In this document: positions 1 to 7,067 of the stretch, piece by piece | Numbering within the stretch: position 1 is the stretch's first letter | Layout of the letters: the number at the start of each line of letters is the position of its first letter | Source of the DNA: Flavobacteriaceae bacterium | GTDB lineage: Bacteria > Bacteroidota > Bacteroidia > Flavobacteriales > Flavobacteriaceae | DNA length: 7,427 bases | Assembly: GCA_002693605.1 (NCBI GenBank) | Contig: NZQO01000158.1 | Coordinates: forward strand, 1 to 7,427 | Direction: 5' to 3' | The notes under the pieces: model-generated | Told to the model about the DNA's origin: nothing | Seen by the model: only the letters and a program-made list of their open reading frames with translations | The model's database searches: none | Program-made: the position numbers and the translations under genes

Positions 1-579
1 ACAAACGATTTGACCATAACCACTGGGTATGGCGATCAGTTTGTCGTGGTTTGGATCGATTTTAACGATGACTTTGTTTTCACAAACGATGAGAAAATTA
101 TCGACAACGTTGAAATTGCCAGTGGCTCTGGAGCTGGGTCTTTTACTGAAACATTTGACTTCGTAATTCCTTCAGGTGCAGCCACGGGTGAACACTTAAT
201 GCGCGCCAAGACTAACTGGAACGCACCGGTGCCTGCCAACTCGTGTACTGAGACTACCTATGGTGAAACCGAAGACTACCGCGTGAATATCGTTGATCCG
301 CTTGGAACCACTGATAATGCATTGGGCAATTCTGACTTGATCATTAGCAGTACAAATAACAAGGTGTTCAACATTGCCCTGCAAACGCAAGGCGGCCTGG
401 ACAAACTTGAAATTTCGGTATTTAACGTGCTTGGGCAACGTATTGTTTTCCACAGAAAGGAATTGGTAAATAACCAATTTACCTACACGCTAGATATGTC
501 TTACGTTAGCAGCGGGGTTTACCTCGTTCGCGTAGGAAACGATAAGACCGGCAAGGTCGAGAAGATTATCGTGGAGTAA
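1..579 (+). CDS. Secreted GEVED-domain protein with T9SS type A sorting domain (3' part only)
   Basis: The frame is open from the first base of the window, so the start and N-terminal part lie upstream; 192 codons and a TAA stop are visible. The first ~97 residues look like the end of a GEVED-type domain, a beta-rich extracellular module: an Asp/Asn-rich loop after WIDFNDD and the hallmark ending GETEDYRV. A short linker (DPLGTTDNALG) leads to an ~80-residue C-terminal domain of the T9SS type A sorting family, with ISVFNVLGQ, then SSGVYLVRV, then a Lys-rich end (GKVEKIIVE). By family knowledge this tail directs export across the outer membrane and is usually removed when the protein is released or anchored on the surface. 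The catalytic or binding domain, if any, is outside the window, so the function cannot be named; such proteins are often adhesins, proteases or polysaccharide-degrading enzymes. The gene ends 22 bases before a hairpin terminator. The TTG at base 10 is an internal codon, not a start. Confidence 0.88.
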   Translation, partial: TNDLTITTGYGDQFVVVWIDFNDDFVFTNDEKIIDNVEIASGSGAGSFTETFDFVIPSGAATGEHLMRAKTNWNAPVPANSCTETTYGETEDYRVNIVDPLGTTDNALGNSDLIISSTNNKVFNIALQTQGGLDKLEISVFNVLGQRIVFHRKELVNNQFTYTLDMSYVSSGVYLVRVGNDKTGKVEKIIVE

Positions 580-601
580 GTTATCGCAAACTTTTAATAC
601 A

Positions 602-629
602 AAAAGAGCCTTCGTATGAAGGCTCTTTT
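602..629. terminator. Bidirectional rho-independent terminator between convergent genes
   Basis: A perfect 12-bp inverted repeat (AAAAGAGCCTTC / GAAGGCTCTTTT) encloses a 4-base loop, GTAT. The A-run on one side and T-run on the other (extended by TTTT at 631-634) give each strand a U-rich tail after the GC-containing stem. It lies between the TAA of the secreted-protein gene (577-579) and the TAA of the barrel gene (complement of 633-635), so one hairpin can end both transcripts. This is read directly from sequence; termination itself is inferred. Confidence 0.9.
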
Positions 630-632
630 CTT

Positions 633-3600
633 TTAGAAAAATGCCCGTAATTGCACCGTTCCGGTGTGTACGGCCTTGCTGTTCTCGCTCTTTCGGCCAA
701 AATAGGAGAGGTTGGCATCGAGGTATTTTGTAATTCTCTTCTGAAAAAGTAACTGCCAGGTAAAATTCGTGCCGGGCTGTAGCCCTTCGAGCATTTGGTA
801 GGCCACCGGCGAAAATGCGCTCCCGTCAAATGCATTGTCTATATAATTGAATTCCCCACTTACAGAGATCTTTGCCGCATTCGCATAGGCGAAGGAAATT
901 CCTAACTTCTGTTGGTCCAAATTTTCCATTGCTCCCAACAGGTTGTCCTTGTTCAAAAACTGATAGAATACATCAAAACGCGTCTGCGGATCTATCAAAT
1001 AGGAAACCTTCGGGTTCAACTCGTACGTATCCAACTCATAGTTACGTCCAGGGAAGTTCTCGGAAATACTCTCATTTACACCCACCGCACCCTTCAAGGT
1101 AAGAAGCCAGGTTTTCCAGAATAGATGGTTGAAGTTCAACTGATGGCTCTGTAGGGTGCTCTCTTGCAGTCCCACGGTTAGCAGGTTGGTACTCGAGGTT
1201 GAAATGAAGTTATAGCTCGTGGTGTAGCGTTGTTTCCCCCGGTTGAAAAACAAGATATTCCGGAAATTTAGCGAGAGCCCCAATTGGTCGTCGCCGCCAT
1301 CCTCAAAGGGGTTAATCTTGAACACCTCGTTGCGGCGCCTAACCTTGCGGTCTAGTATAAATGAGGTTTGGTTGTAAAATTGCGAAATCGTCTTCCGAAT
1401 TCCAGTACTAGACGACCATTGCTGTGGATTTAACGTTAATATCTGGCTAAATTTATTCTCCCGAATGCGCAGGAAAATCTGGTTGGGCAGTAAAATCCGG
1501 ACATATTCGGCCTGATCCTGGAACTGCGCCACCTCAAATTCTTCCAGTTCCTGAATGCCATTGTTGTTGTAATCGTTCCACGTATAGATACCCTGTCCGG
1601 GATCTACCTTAACATAGGTAAATTCCTGTCGTGGAATTACCCCGTTGTTCGTTTCCAAGGCGGTATTGGAGCGAATTCCGCCGTTCCAAAAACTTTGGTT
1701 GTACAAAATCCTCGAATTTAAGGATTGTTCGTCGCGACGGTCGCCATCTTCATTAGTATAGTTCAACTCGCGGTAATTGGCAAAGATGGAAAGCTGTGAA
1801 CGCTCCGTATTTAATAATCGCGACTTTACGTAGTAGGTGTTAGAGGTATTTACGCGCTTAAGCGCACCGTTGCGCAAACTGTCGTTCACCCTATATTGGT
1901 ATCCGCCGGATACATATATTCCCGTACTGTCGCCAATGCCCGAAAAAACCTCGTATTCCGAAAAGCGCTGACTAACCGGTGTAAGGCTGTCACTGGCCAC
2001 GCGTCGCACCGTATTATCCTCTAGGCCCACCTTTGCACCTACCCAGGATTTTTTGAATGAATAGGAAGTGGTATTTGCGAGCCTAGTAAATTTGGAGTCG
2101 AGCGAGTCGCCCGTACTGTTCAGGTAACTGCCGTTGGTTAAAATTCTCAATTTTTTAATTTTCAGTGCCGAAGCCAGCACGTGGCGAACCCCGCTAAAAT
2201 TTTCGGAAAAGTCCAAGTTCTGAAATTCATAGCGAGCCCCGCCCAGCCCAGGCTGGGTTAGTTCGGCGCCCCCTATTAAAAAACGTTGGTTGCCAAGGGG
2301 GTTAACAAGGTTCCAATCGCGCGCAAACTCGATATTATAAAGGCGCTCGATGGTACGAAAATCGCGGTTCACGAAATCGACAGAGCCAAAGGCGTCTATT
2401 TTCAGCGTATCGGCTGTGGTCAAAATATTCTGCGTCGCCGCCAATCGCGCAGCAAAACCATCGTTGTCGTTGTCGTCGAGGGTCGAAAAGAGGTTGAGGT
2501 CGTTTTTGCTGCCCGCAATCTCGAAGGCAATGTTAGTTCTATCGGTAGGGCGGTACGTTCCGTTCAATCCCCCAATTTGCAACTGAACCGGTGCCGTAAG
2601 CCGAACAATGGGAGCGTAGTTCCCCTGTGGAACGCCATTTATGGGGGGAACATATTCAAAAATTTGGCTAATGGCCGAGGTTTCGCTAAGGATATAGTTT
2701 CCCATATTGGGACCCACCAGGCTGAAACGAACGCTAAAAAGCTCATCTTCGGGATTGTTCGAGAAAACGAAAATTTCGGTCCCGTTCAAAATTTCCTTCC
2801 TATATAGAACCTTGTTTTCAGAAAACGTATCCGGTATTGCAGAAGGCGCGGTCATATCTTGCCTGTCGTCGCCGGCGGCCTGCAAGATAGCTACCTGTTC
2901 TTCGCTCAAATTTTGTTGCAGGGGCTGGTTTTTGGCGTCGCTCTCGGTATAAGCGTAAGCGCCAAGCTCTAATGTTTCAGAAGAAAAATTACCGCCTCCG
3001 TAGCCAATAAAACGCGTGTAGCTCCTATCGGTATATTGGTACTCTACTACTATACGCATATTGCTCGTTATGGGGTAGGTGGGGTTAAATTTGAGCTCGC
3101 CGGCGTTGTAATCGATTACGTAATCATTGTTTTCGCCGCGTTCCAGTAACAGGCCGTTTACGTAAACGCGCTCGCTACCAGAAACGATTAAGATGAAAAG
3201 TTCGCCATTGGGCCCCACCAGCTTATACGGGCCTTGGTTTCCTTCGGTGCCTACAAACTCACTGCGGGCAAAAACGCCCCGTACCAACGCGCCCGATGCA
3301 AAGGCGCTGGTTTTTGAGCCATTGGCGTGGGTTAAGGTGCCGCCCAGGGAGATGCCCTGCACTTTTTTATTGAACTTCGCGAAGTAGCTAGTGGTATTAC
3401 TAAGGTCGACGTCTCCGGCGCGAATGCGCCAGTCGTCACTGAAGAGTTCAATGAAGATTTGGTCAAATTCGTCCAGGCTCTGCGAATACCCCCCTTGCTG
3501 GGTGGGGATGTTTGCATCTTGAATGGAGGCCCGCAACGCTACTTTTTCGCTAAGCTTGCCGGTAATCTGCAAATCGAGCTCGCTGTTAACCACGGCATTT

Positions 3601-4055
3601 TGGTTGTTCCCCACGGTAATGCCGCGGGTAATGCTCCCCACGGTATTGAGTCCTTCAAAAGGGGTAAAAATATTCTGCGTGTTGCTCTCCTGCAACGAGT
3701 AGAGACGGTCAATCGTTCCGGTATTCTCGACTATTAACTTGGGATCGAAGGTGAAATACTTCCGGGTCAGGAAATTAGGATATCGAGTGTACGCTATGGA
3801 AACGGAATCGATCCGCTGCCGAAGGGAATCGCTAAGCCAGAGCCTTCCGGTCTCGAAGTCCATACGGTACGCCGCGGGGTCGATCAATTTCCCCTGGGTA
3901 TCATTTATCTGAAACCGCACCGGGTTCAGCGAAAGGGTGTCTACTATAATAGTATCGGCAACGGCCACTTTCTTGTTTCGATGGGTCGAGGAAAGGTCCT
4001 GTGAAAGACCCGCCCATCCCATTAACATGCATAAAAGTAGTAGCTGTGCCCTCAT
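633..4055 (-). CDS. Large outer-membrane beta-barrel protein with SprA-like N-terminal region (1140 aa)
   Basis: The protein begins with a type I signal peptide (MRAQLLLLCMLMGWAGLSQ), probably cut near residue 18-19. The Cys in it lacks a proper lipobox, so a lipoprotein is unlikely. Residues ~130-240 carry GSITRGITVGNNQ, a beta-rich LDLQITGKLSE stretch, ANIPTQQGG, LDEFDQIFIEL and an AGDVDLSNTTSYF stretch; from memory these resemble a segment of SprA, the T9SS translocon. Residues ~295-345 contain a VYVNGLLLERG...VIDYNAGELKF...RIVVEYQY module common in large Bacteroidota surface and barrel proteins. The remaining ~700 residues are rich in alternating polar/aromatic strands and end in VQLRAFF, a C-terminal aromatic typical of BAM substrates. 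Two Asp/Asn-rich loops resemble calcium sites (about residues 527-533 and 828-839). SprA is over 2000 residues, so this is a relative or paralogue, not SprA itself. An outer-membrane site is well supported; a transport or secretion role is inference. The start is ATG at 4055-4053; a TTG codon immediately upstream (4058-4056) is a less likely alternative. Confidence 0.85.
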   Translation of the reverse strand: MRAQLLLLCMLMGWAGLSQDLSSTHRNKKVAVADTIIVDTLSLNPVRFQINDTQGKLIDPAAYRMDFETGRLWLSDSLRQRIDSVSIAYTRYPNFLTRKYFTFDPKLIVENTGTIDRLYSLQESNTQNIFTPFEGLNTVGSITRGITVGNNQNAVVNSELDLQITGKLSEKVALRASIQDANIPTQQGGYSQSLDEFDQIFIELFSDDWRIRAGDVDLSNTTSYFAKFNKKVQGISLGGTLTHANGSKTSAFASGALVRGVFARSEFVGTEGNQGPYKLVGPNGELFILIVSGSERVYVNGLLLERGENNDYVIDYNAGELKFNPTYPITSNMRIVVEYQYTDRSYTRFIGYGGGNFSSETLELGAYAYTESDAKNQPLQQNLSEEQVAILQAAGDDRQDMTAPSAIPDTFSENKVLYRKEILNGTEIFVFSNNPEDELFSVRFSLVGPNMGNYILSETSAISQIFEYVPPINGVPQGNYAPIVRLTAPVQLQIGGLNGTYRPTDRTNIAFEIAGSKNDLNLFSTLDDNDNDGFAARLAATQNILTTADTLKIDAFGSVDFVNRDFRTIERLYNIEFARDWNLVNPLGNQRFLIGGAELTQPGLGGARYEFQNLDFSENFSGVRHVLASALKIKKLRILTNGSYLNSTGDSLDSKFTRLANTTSYSFKKSWVGAKVGLEDNTVRRVASDSLTPVSQRFSEYEVFSGIGDSTGIYVSGGYQYRVNDSLRNGALKRVNTSNTYYVKSRLLNTERSQLSIFANYRELNYTNEDGDRRDEQSLNSRILYNQSFWNGGIRSNTALETNNGVIPRQEFTYVKVDPGQGIYTWNDYNNNGIQELEEFEVAQFQDQAEYVRILLPNQIFLRIRENKFSQILTLNPQQWSSSTGIRKTISQFYNQTSFILDRKVRRRNEVFKINPFEDGGDDQLGLSLNFRNILFFNRGKQRYTTSYNFISTSSTNLLTVGLQESTLQSHQLNFNHLFWKTWLLTLKGAVGVNESISENFPGRNYELDTYELNPKVSYLIDPQTRFDVFYQFLNKDNLLGAMENLDQQKLGISFAYANAAKISVSGEFNYIDNAFDGSAFSPVAYQMLEGLQPGTNFTWQLLFQKRITKYLDANLSYFGRKSENSKAVHTGTVQLRAFF

Positions 4056-4237
4056 CAAGTATACAACTTACAACAACCGAATTTATTTTGTGGACTAATT
4101 TCTGAAAACCTTTCCTATATCAGCGGGTATAAAAATACAAACTTGATTATTTTCGCAGGGAGCGGGTCCGTGGTCAAATTTCGGCCAGAAAAAACCTGCT
4201 GTTTTAGGAATTAGATTCATTTTGAAATTTTAGCAGT
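4056..4237. promoter_or_regulatory. Divergent intergenic spacer with start signals for the barrel gene and xth
   Basis: This 182-base spacer separates two divergent genes and must contain or adjoin promoters for both. No perfect match to the Bacteroidota promoter (TTTG or TTG, ~19-23 bases, TAnnTTTG) is visible. Imperfect -7 candidates are TCATTTTG at 4217-4224 for the rightward gene, which would give a leader of only a few bases, and CAAGTTTG on the minus strand (complement of 4138-4145) for the leftward gene; neither has a well-placed -33 element. I see no small ORF, riboswitch-like structure or long repeat. The assignment rests on gene orientation rather than on a motif. Confidence 0.4.
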
Positions 4238-5002
4238 GTGAAAATAATATCGTACAACGTAAATGGCATCCGTGCGGCCATGCGAAAGGGATTCATCGAG
4301 TGGTTACAGAGCGCAAACCCCGATTTGGTTTGCCTGCAAGAGACCAAGGCCACGAAAGACCAAGTAGATGTCGAGGCCATCGAGGCGGCCGGGTACCCAT
4401 ATCATTACTGGTTTAGCGCCCAGAAAAAGGGATATAGCGGGGTGGCTATCCTCTCGAAAATGAAACCGAATAACGTCGCCTATGGCACCGGTATCGAATA
4501 TATGGACGCTGAGGGACGCAATATCCGGGCCGACTTCGACGGCGTCTCGGTCATGAGCCTGTACCTTCCCAGTGGGACAAACATTCAAAGGTTAGAGCAC
4601 AAACTGACTTATATGGCCGATTTCCAGACGTACGTTACCCAGCTAAAGTCCGAAATTCCCAACCTAGTAATTTGCGGCGACTATAACATCTGCCATCGCG
4701 CGATCGATATTCACGATCCCGTTCGCAATGCCAACGTTTCCGGATTTTTACCCGTGGAGCGTGAGTGGTTAGGAAACTTTATAGATAGTGGATTTATAGA
4801 TAGTTTCAGACATTTCAACAAAGAGCCGCACCACTATACTTGGTGGAGTTATCGAGCCAATGCCCGCAATAACAACAAGGGGTGGCGCATTGACTATAAC
4901 ATGGTAGCAGCGCCCTTGCAAGAAAATTTGAAAAGAGCCGTTATATTGCCAGAGGCCAAGCACAGCGATCATTGTCCGCTATTGGTTGAACTGGCTCTGT
5001 AA
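4238..5002 (+). CDS. xth: Exodeoxyribonuclease III / AP endonuclease family
   Basis: This 254-residue protein is a full-length member of the Mg-dependent ExoIII/APE1 endonuclease-exonuclease-phosphatase fold. In the cytoplasm the family cuts DNA 5' of abasic sites and trims 3' ends in base-excision repair. All expected active-site residues are visible: Asn7 in SYNVNGIRAA, Glu35 (metal) in LQETK, Tyr109 in SLYLPSG, Asp148 and Asn150 in CGDYNICH, Asp219 in WRIDYN, and the Asp244-His245 pair in KHSDHCPL. SGFLPVEREW and DSFRHFN are further family motifs. The start is GTG at 4238; MKIISYNVNGIRA is the usual N-terminus of this family and nothing upstream in frame extends it. No Shine-Dalgarno sequence precedes it. 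It is the first of three same-strand genes, with 39 bases to the next. Family assignment is secure; the balance of AP-endonuclease versus 3'-exonuclease activity cannot be told from sequence. Confidence 0.95.
   Translation: MKIISYNVNGIRAAMRKGFIEWLQSANPDLVCLQETKATKDQVDVEAIEAAGYPYHYWFSAQKKGYSGVAILSKMKPNNVAYGTGIEYMDAEGRNIRADFDGVSVMSLYLPSGTNIQRLEHKLTYMADFQTYVTQLKSEIPNLVICGDYNICHRAIDIHDPVRNANVSGFLPVEREWLGNFIDSGFIDSFRHFNKEPHHYTWWSYRANARNNNKGWRIDYNMVAAPLQENLKRAVILPEAKHSDHCPLLVELAL
4778..4804 (+). repeat. Short in-frame direct repeat within xth
   Basis: The 12-mer TTTATAGATAGT occurs at 4778-4789 and again at 4793-4804, a 15-base period. It encodes the repeated FIDSG-FIDSF of the nuclease. The protein segment fits the normal family alignment (…GFIDSFRHFN), so the repeat does not lengthen the protein. 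It may be a chance product of similar residues using identical codons. Confidence 0.6.
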
Positions 5003-5041
5003 GAGCGTCAGTCCTATAATTTAGTTAAAGCAATATCCCAT

Positions 5042-5995
5042 ATGGTACGAAAAACAGTATTTCTTCTTTTTATCTCGGTAACAATCTCATCGTGCGTTTC
5101 CTCGAAAGTATACGAAGATCTTCAGGGTCGCTACAACGCCCTGAAGGCAGAGAACGAAAACCTGATGTCGCAACTGGACAATGCCTCTTCGGAAGGAAAG
5201 ATTTATTCCGTAGATCTTCTAAAAGACGAAATAGCCCAGTTGAAGGCCGACAATAGCCGGTTGGCCATGGACCTCTCGGCCTGCGAGAAAAATTACGCCC
5301 GGTTAAAGCAATCGTACGATGCGCTGGAAGCCAACAGTTCCTCTGCCCTAATCGAGAACTTGGAGCGAAATCGTGCCCTGCTGGTGCAGTTGGAAGAAAA
5401 GGAACGCGCCCTGGCCGCCGAGGAGGCGCGACTTGAGCAGATGCAGCGGGAACTTTCAAAAAGATCGCAACGGGTAGATGAGCTCGAGGGAATTATTGCG
5501 GCCAAAGATGCCAAGATGCGCGCCTTGAAGGACGCCATTTCGGCGGCCCTAACCAATTTCGAGGGCAACGGGCTAACGGTTGAGCAGCGCGATGGCAAGG
5601 TCTACGTTTCCATGGAGAATAAACTACTGTTCGAGAGTGGTAGTTGGTCAGTGAACAGTCGCGGTCGGGAGGCGGTCGTGGCCTTGGGCAAGGTCCTCGC
5701 CGCCAACCCAGAAATTGCCGTGCTCATCGAGGGGCATACGGATACTGTTCCCTATGGGGGTAATGGCGCGCTGGAAGGCAACTGGGACCTTTCGACCAAG
5801 CGAGCCACTTCCATCGTTTCCATATTAACCGAAAACGCGGCAATTCCGAAGAACAACCTGACAGCAGCTGGACGCAGTGAATATGCACCCCTTGCAAGTA
5901 ATGAAACGGCCGAGGGCCGGGCCAAGAACCGCCGCATAGAGGTTGTGCTTACCCCAAAATTGGACGAGATTAACCGACTGCTGAATGACCTCTAG
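5042..5995 (+). CDS. OmpA-domain lipoprotein with long coiled coil
   Basis: This 317-residue protein starts with a lipoprotein signal peptide: Lys-Arg-containing n-region, hydrophobic stretch VFLLFISVTIS, then ISSC with the lipidated Cys at residue 18. Residues ~22-165 are Glu/Lys/Leu/Ala-rich with heptad character and few Gly or Pro, predicting a long coiled coil. Residues ~185-302 form an OmpA C-terminal domain, the non-covalent peptidoglycan-binding fold: LLFESGSWSVNSRG, IEGHTDTVPY, NWDLSTKRA, AAGRSEYAP and EGRAKNRRIEV. By comparison with Acinetobacter OmpA, Asp234 and Arg254 should bind the diaminopimelate of the peptide stem. The likely role is tethering a membrane, most probably the outer membrane, to the cell wall. 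It is much longer than a Pal protein because of the coiled coil, and it has no OmpA-type beta-barrel. The start is ATG at 5042, 39 bases after xth, without a Shine-Dalgarno sequence. A motor-protein (MotB-like) role is unlikely, since a lipobox replaces the transmembrane anchor. Confidence 0.93.
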   Translation: MVRKTVFLLFISVTISSCVSSKVYEDLQGRYNALKAENENLMSQLDNASSEGKIYSVDLLKDEIAQLKADNSRLAMDLSACEKNYARLKQSYDALEANSSSALIENLERNRALLVQLEEKERALAAEEARLEQMQRELSKRSQRVDELEGIIAAKDAKMRALKDAISAALTNFEGNGLTVEQRDGKVYVSMENKLLFESGSWSVNSRGREAVVALGKVLAANPEIAVLIEGHTDTVPYGGNGALEGNWDLSTKRATSIVSILTENAAIPKNNLTAAGRSEYAPLASNETAEGRAKNRRIEVVLTPKLDEINRLLNDL

Positions 5996-6029
5996 AAAAC
6001 CGACATCTACGCGGTATAAATAGTTAATA

Positions 6030-7067
6030 ATGGAGTACATTAATTTTCCGAACACAGACCTTACCGTTTCCAAAATTTGCCTGGGCACCATGACCTGGGG
6101 CGAGCAAAATTCGGAAGCAGAGGGGCACGCGCAGTTGGATTATGCGATCGAGCAGGGGGTGAATTTCATCGATACCGCCGAGATGTATTCAGTGCCCGGT
6201 CGCGCCGAGTCACAGGGCAGTACCGAGCGTATTATCGGCTCTTGGCTAAAGCAAACCAACAAGCGAGGTAAAATTATATTGGCCTCCAAGATAGCAGGCC
6301 CGAATAGGTCCTTTCAGCATATACGAACCAAACTGGATTTCAGCAAGGCCTCCATTGAAGATGCCTTGCACAAAAGCCTTGCGCGCCTGCAGACCGATTA
6401 TCTCGATCTGTATCAACTGCATTGGCCAGAACGCCCCGTGAACATATTTGGGGTGCGCGATTTTCAGTATGAAACCGATTCAAGATACGCAGATAATTTC
6501 GCGGAAATATTAGATAGGCTAGAAGGGTTTGTAAAGGAGGGAAAAATTAGGCACGTTGGCCTTAGCAACGAAACACCGTTCGGTACAATGCGGTATATGG
6601 AGGAAGCTCGAAATGGAAGGCTCAAGATGGTGAGCATTCAAAATGCCTATAACCTGTTGAACCGCCGCGACGAAATTGGTCTTACCGAAGTCTTGTTGCG
6701 TGAAAATCTGGCATATTTGCCGTATTCGCCCCTTGCCTTTGGCCAACTAACCGGAAAATACTTGAACTGGGCAATGCCGAAAGCGGCCCGGGTAACCCTT
6801 TTTCCCAATTATTCGCGCTACCATACAATTGGAGCGTTCAAGGCTACGGAAAAATACCAAGAAATTGCCCAGCGGCACGGATTGTCCCTCACCCAAATGG
6901 CACTTGCCTTTATTCGGCAACAACCCTTTGTGACTTCCACCATTATAGGGGCTACGACCTTAAAACAACTTAGTGAAAACATTGATAGCGCGAAGGTGAT
7001 GCTATCCGAAAAGGTGCTACAAGAAATACAGGCAGTCCACGAGCTACTTCCCAATCCCGCGCCCTAG
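6030..7067 (+). CDS. tas: Aldo/keto reductase, Tas-like
   Basis: This 345-residue cytoplasmic oxidoreductase is predicted to use NAD(P)H to reduce carbonyl groups, in a TIM-barrel fold. The aldo/keto reductase tetrad is complete: Asp48 (FIDTAEMY), Tyr53, Lys87 (ILASK) and His131 (YQLHWPERP). Cofactor-site motifs follow: [30 protein letters not shown] and [10 protein letters not shown]. The N-terminal [22 protein letters not shown] and the C-terminal [14 protein letters not shown] closely recall E. coli Tas, whose family also includes potassium-channel beta-subunit relatives; length also matches Tas. E. coli tas was found as a suppressor of tyrosine auxotrophy, but its natural substrate is unclear, so no substrate is assigned here. 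The ATG at 6030 lies 34 bases after the OmpA-domain gene, which suggests co-transcription. The stop overlaps the stop of the convergent dehydrogenase gene. Family assignment is secure; the Tas subgroup is from remembered sequence. Confidence 0.94.
   Translation: MEYINFPNTDLTVSKICLGTMTWGEQNSEAEGHAQLDYAIEQGVNFIDTAEMYSVPGRAESQGSTERIIGSWLKQTNKRGKIILASKIAGPNRSFQHIRTKLDFSKASIEDALHKSLARLQTDYLDLYQLHWPERPVNIFGVRDFQYETDSRYADNFAEILDRLEGFVKEGKIRHVGLSNETPFGTMRYMEEARNGRLKMVSIQNAYNLLNRRDEIGLTEVLLRENLAYLPYSPLAFGQLTGKYLNWAMPKAARVTLFPNYSRYHTIGAFKATEKYQEIAQRHGLSLTQMALAFIRQQPFVTSTIIGATTLKQLSENIDSAKVMLSEKVLQEIQAVHELLPNPAP

Noticed and set aside
2242..2257. Perfect GC-rich inverted repeat CCCAGCC-CA-GGCTGGG
   Set aside because: The two-base loop is too tight, no T-run follows on either strand, and it sits in the middle of the barrel coding sequence, so it is not a credible terminator.
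2286..2807. A 173-codon open frame on the plus strand inside the barrel gene
   Set aside because: It lies wholly antisense to a long gene with a signal peptide, recognisable motifs and an outer-membrane C-terminus; the translated product has no recognisable domain and looks like a shadow frame.
4056..4058. TTG as start codon of the barrel gene
   Set aside because: The next codon is ATG and gives a normal signal peptide beginning MRAQLLLL; the TTG adds only one residue.
4138..4178. Possible minus-strand promoter with TTTG (4178-4175) and CAAGTTTG (4145-4138)
   Set aside because: The 29-base spacing is too long for the Bacteroidota -33/-7 promoter and the -7 box has a mismatch, so it was not listed as a separate promoter.
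5070..5598. Long minus-strand open frames opposite the OmpA-domain gene
   Set aside because: They are low-complexity Arg/Ser/Pro-rich or Ser/Arg-rich translations caused by the Glu/Lys/Ala-rich codons of the coiled coil on the other strand.
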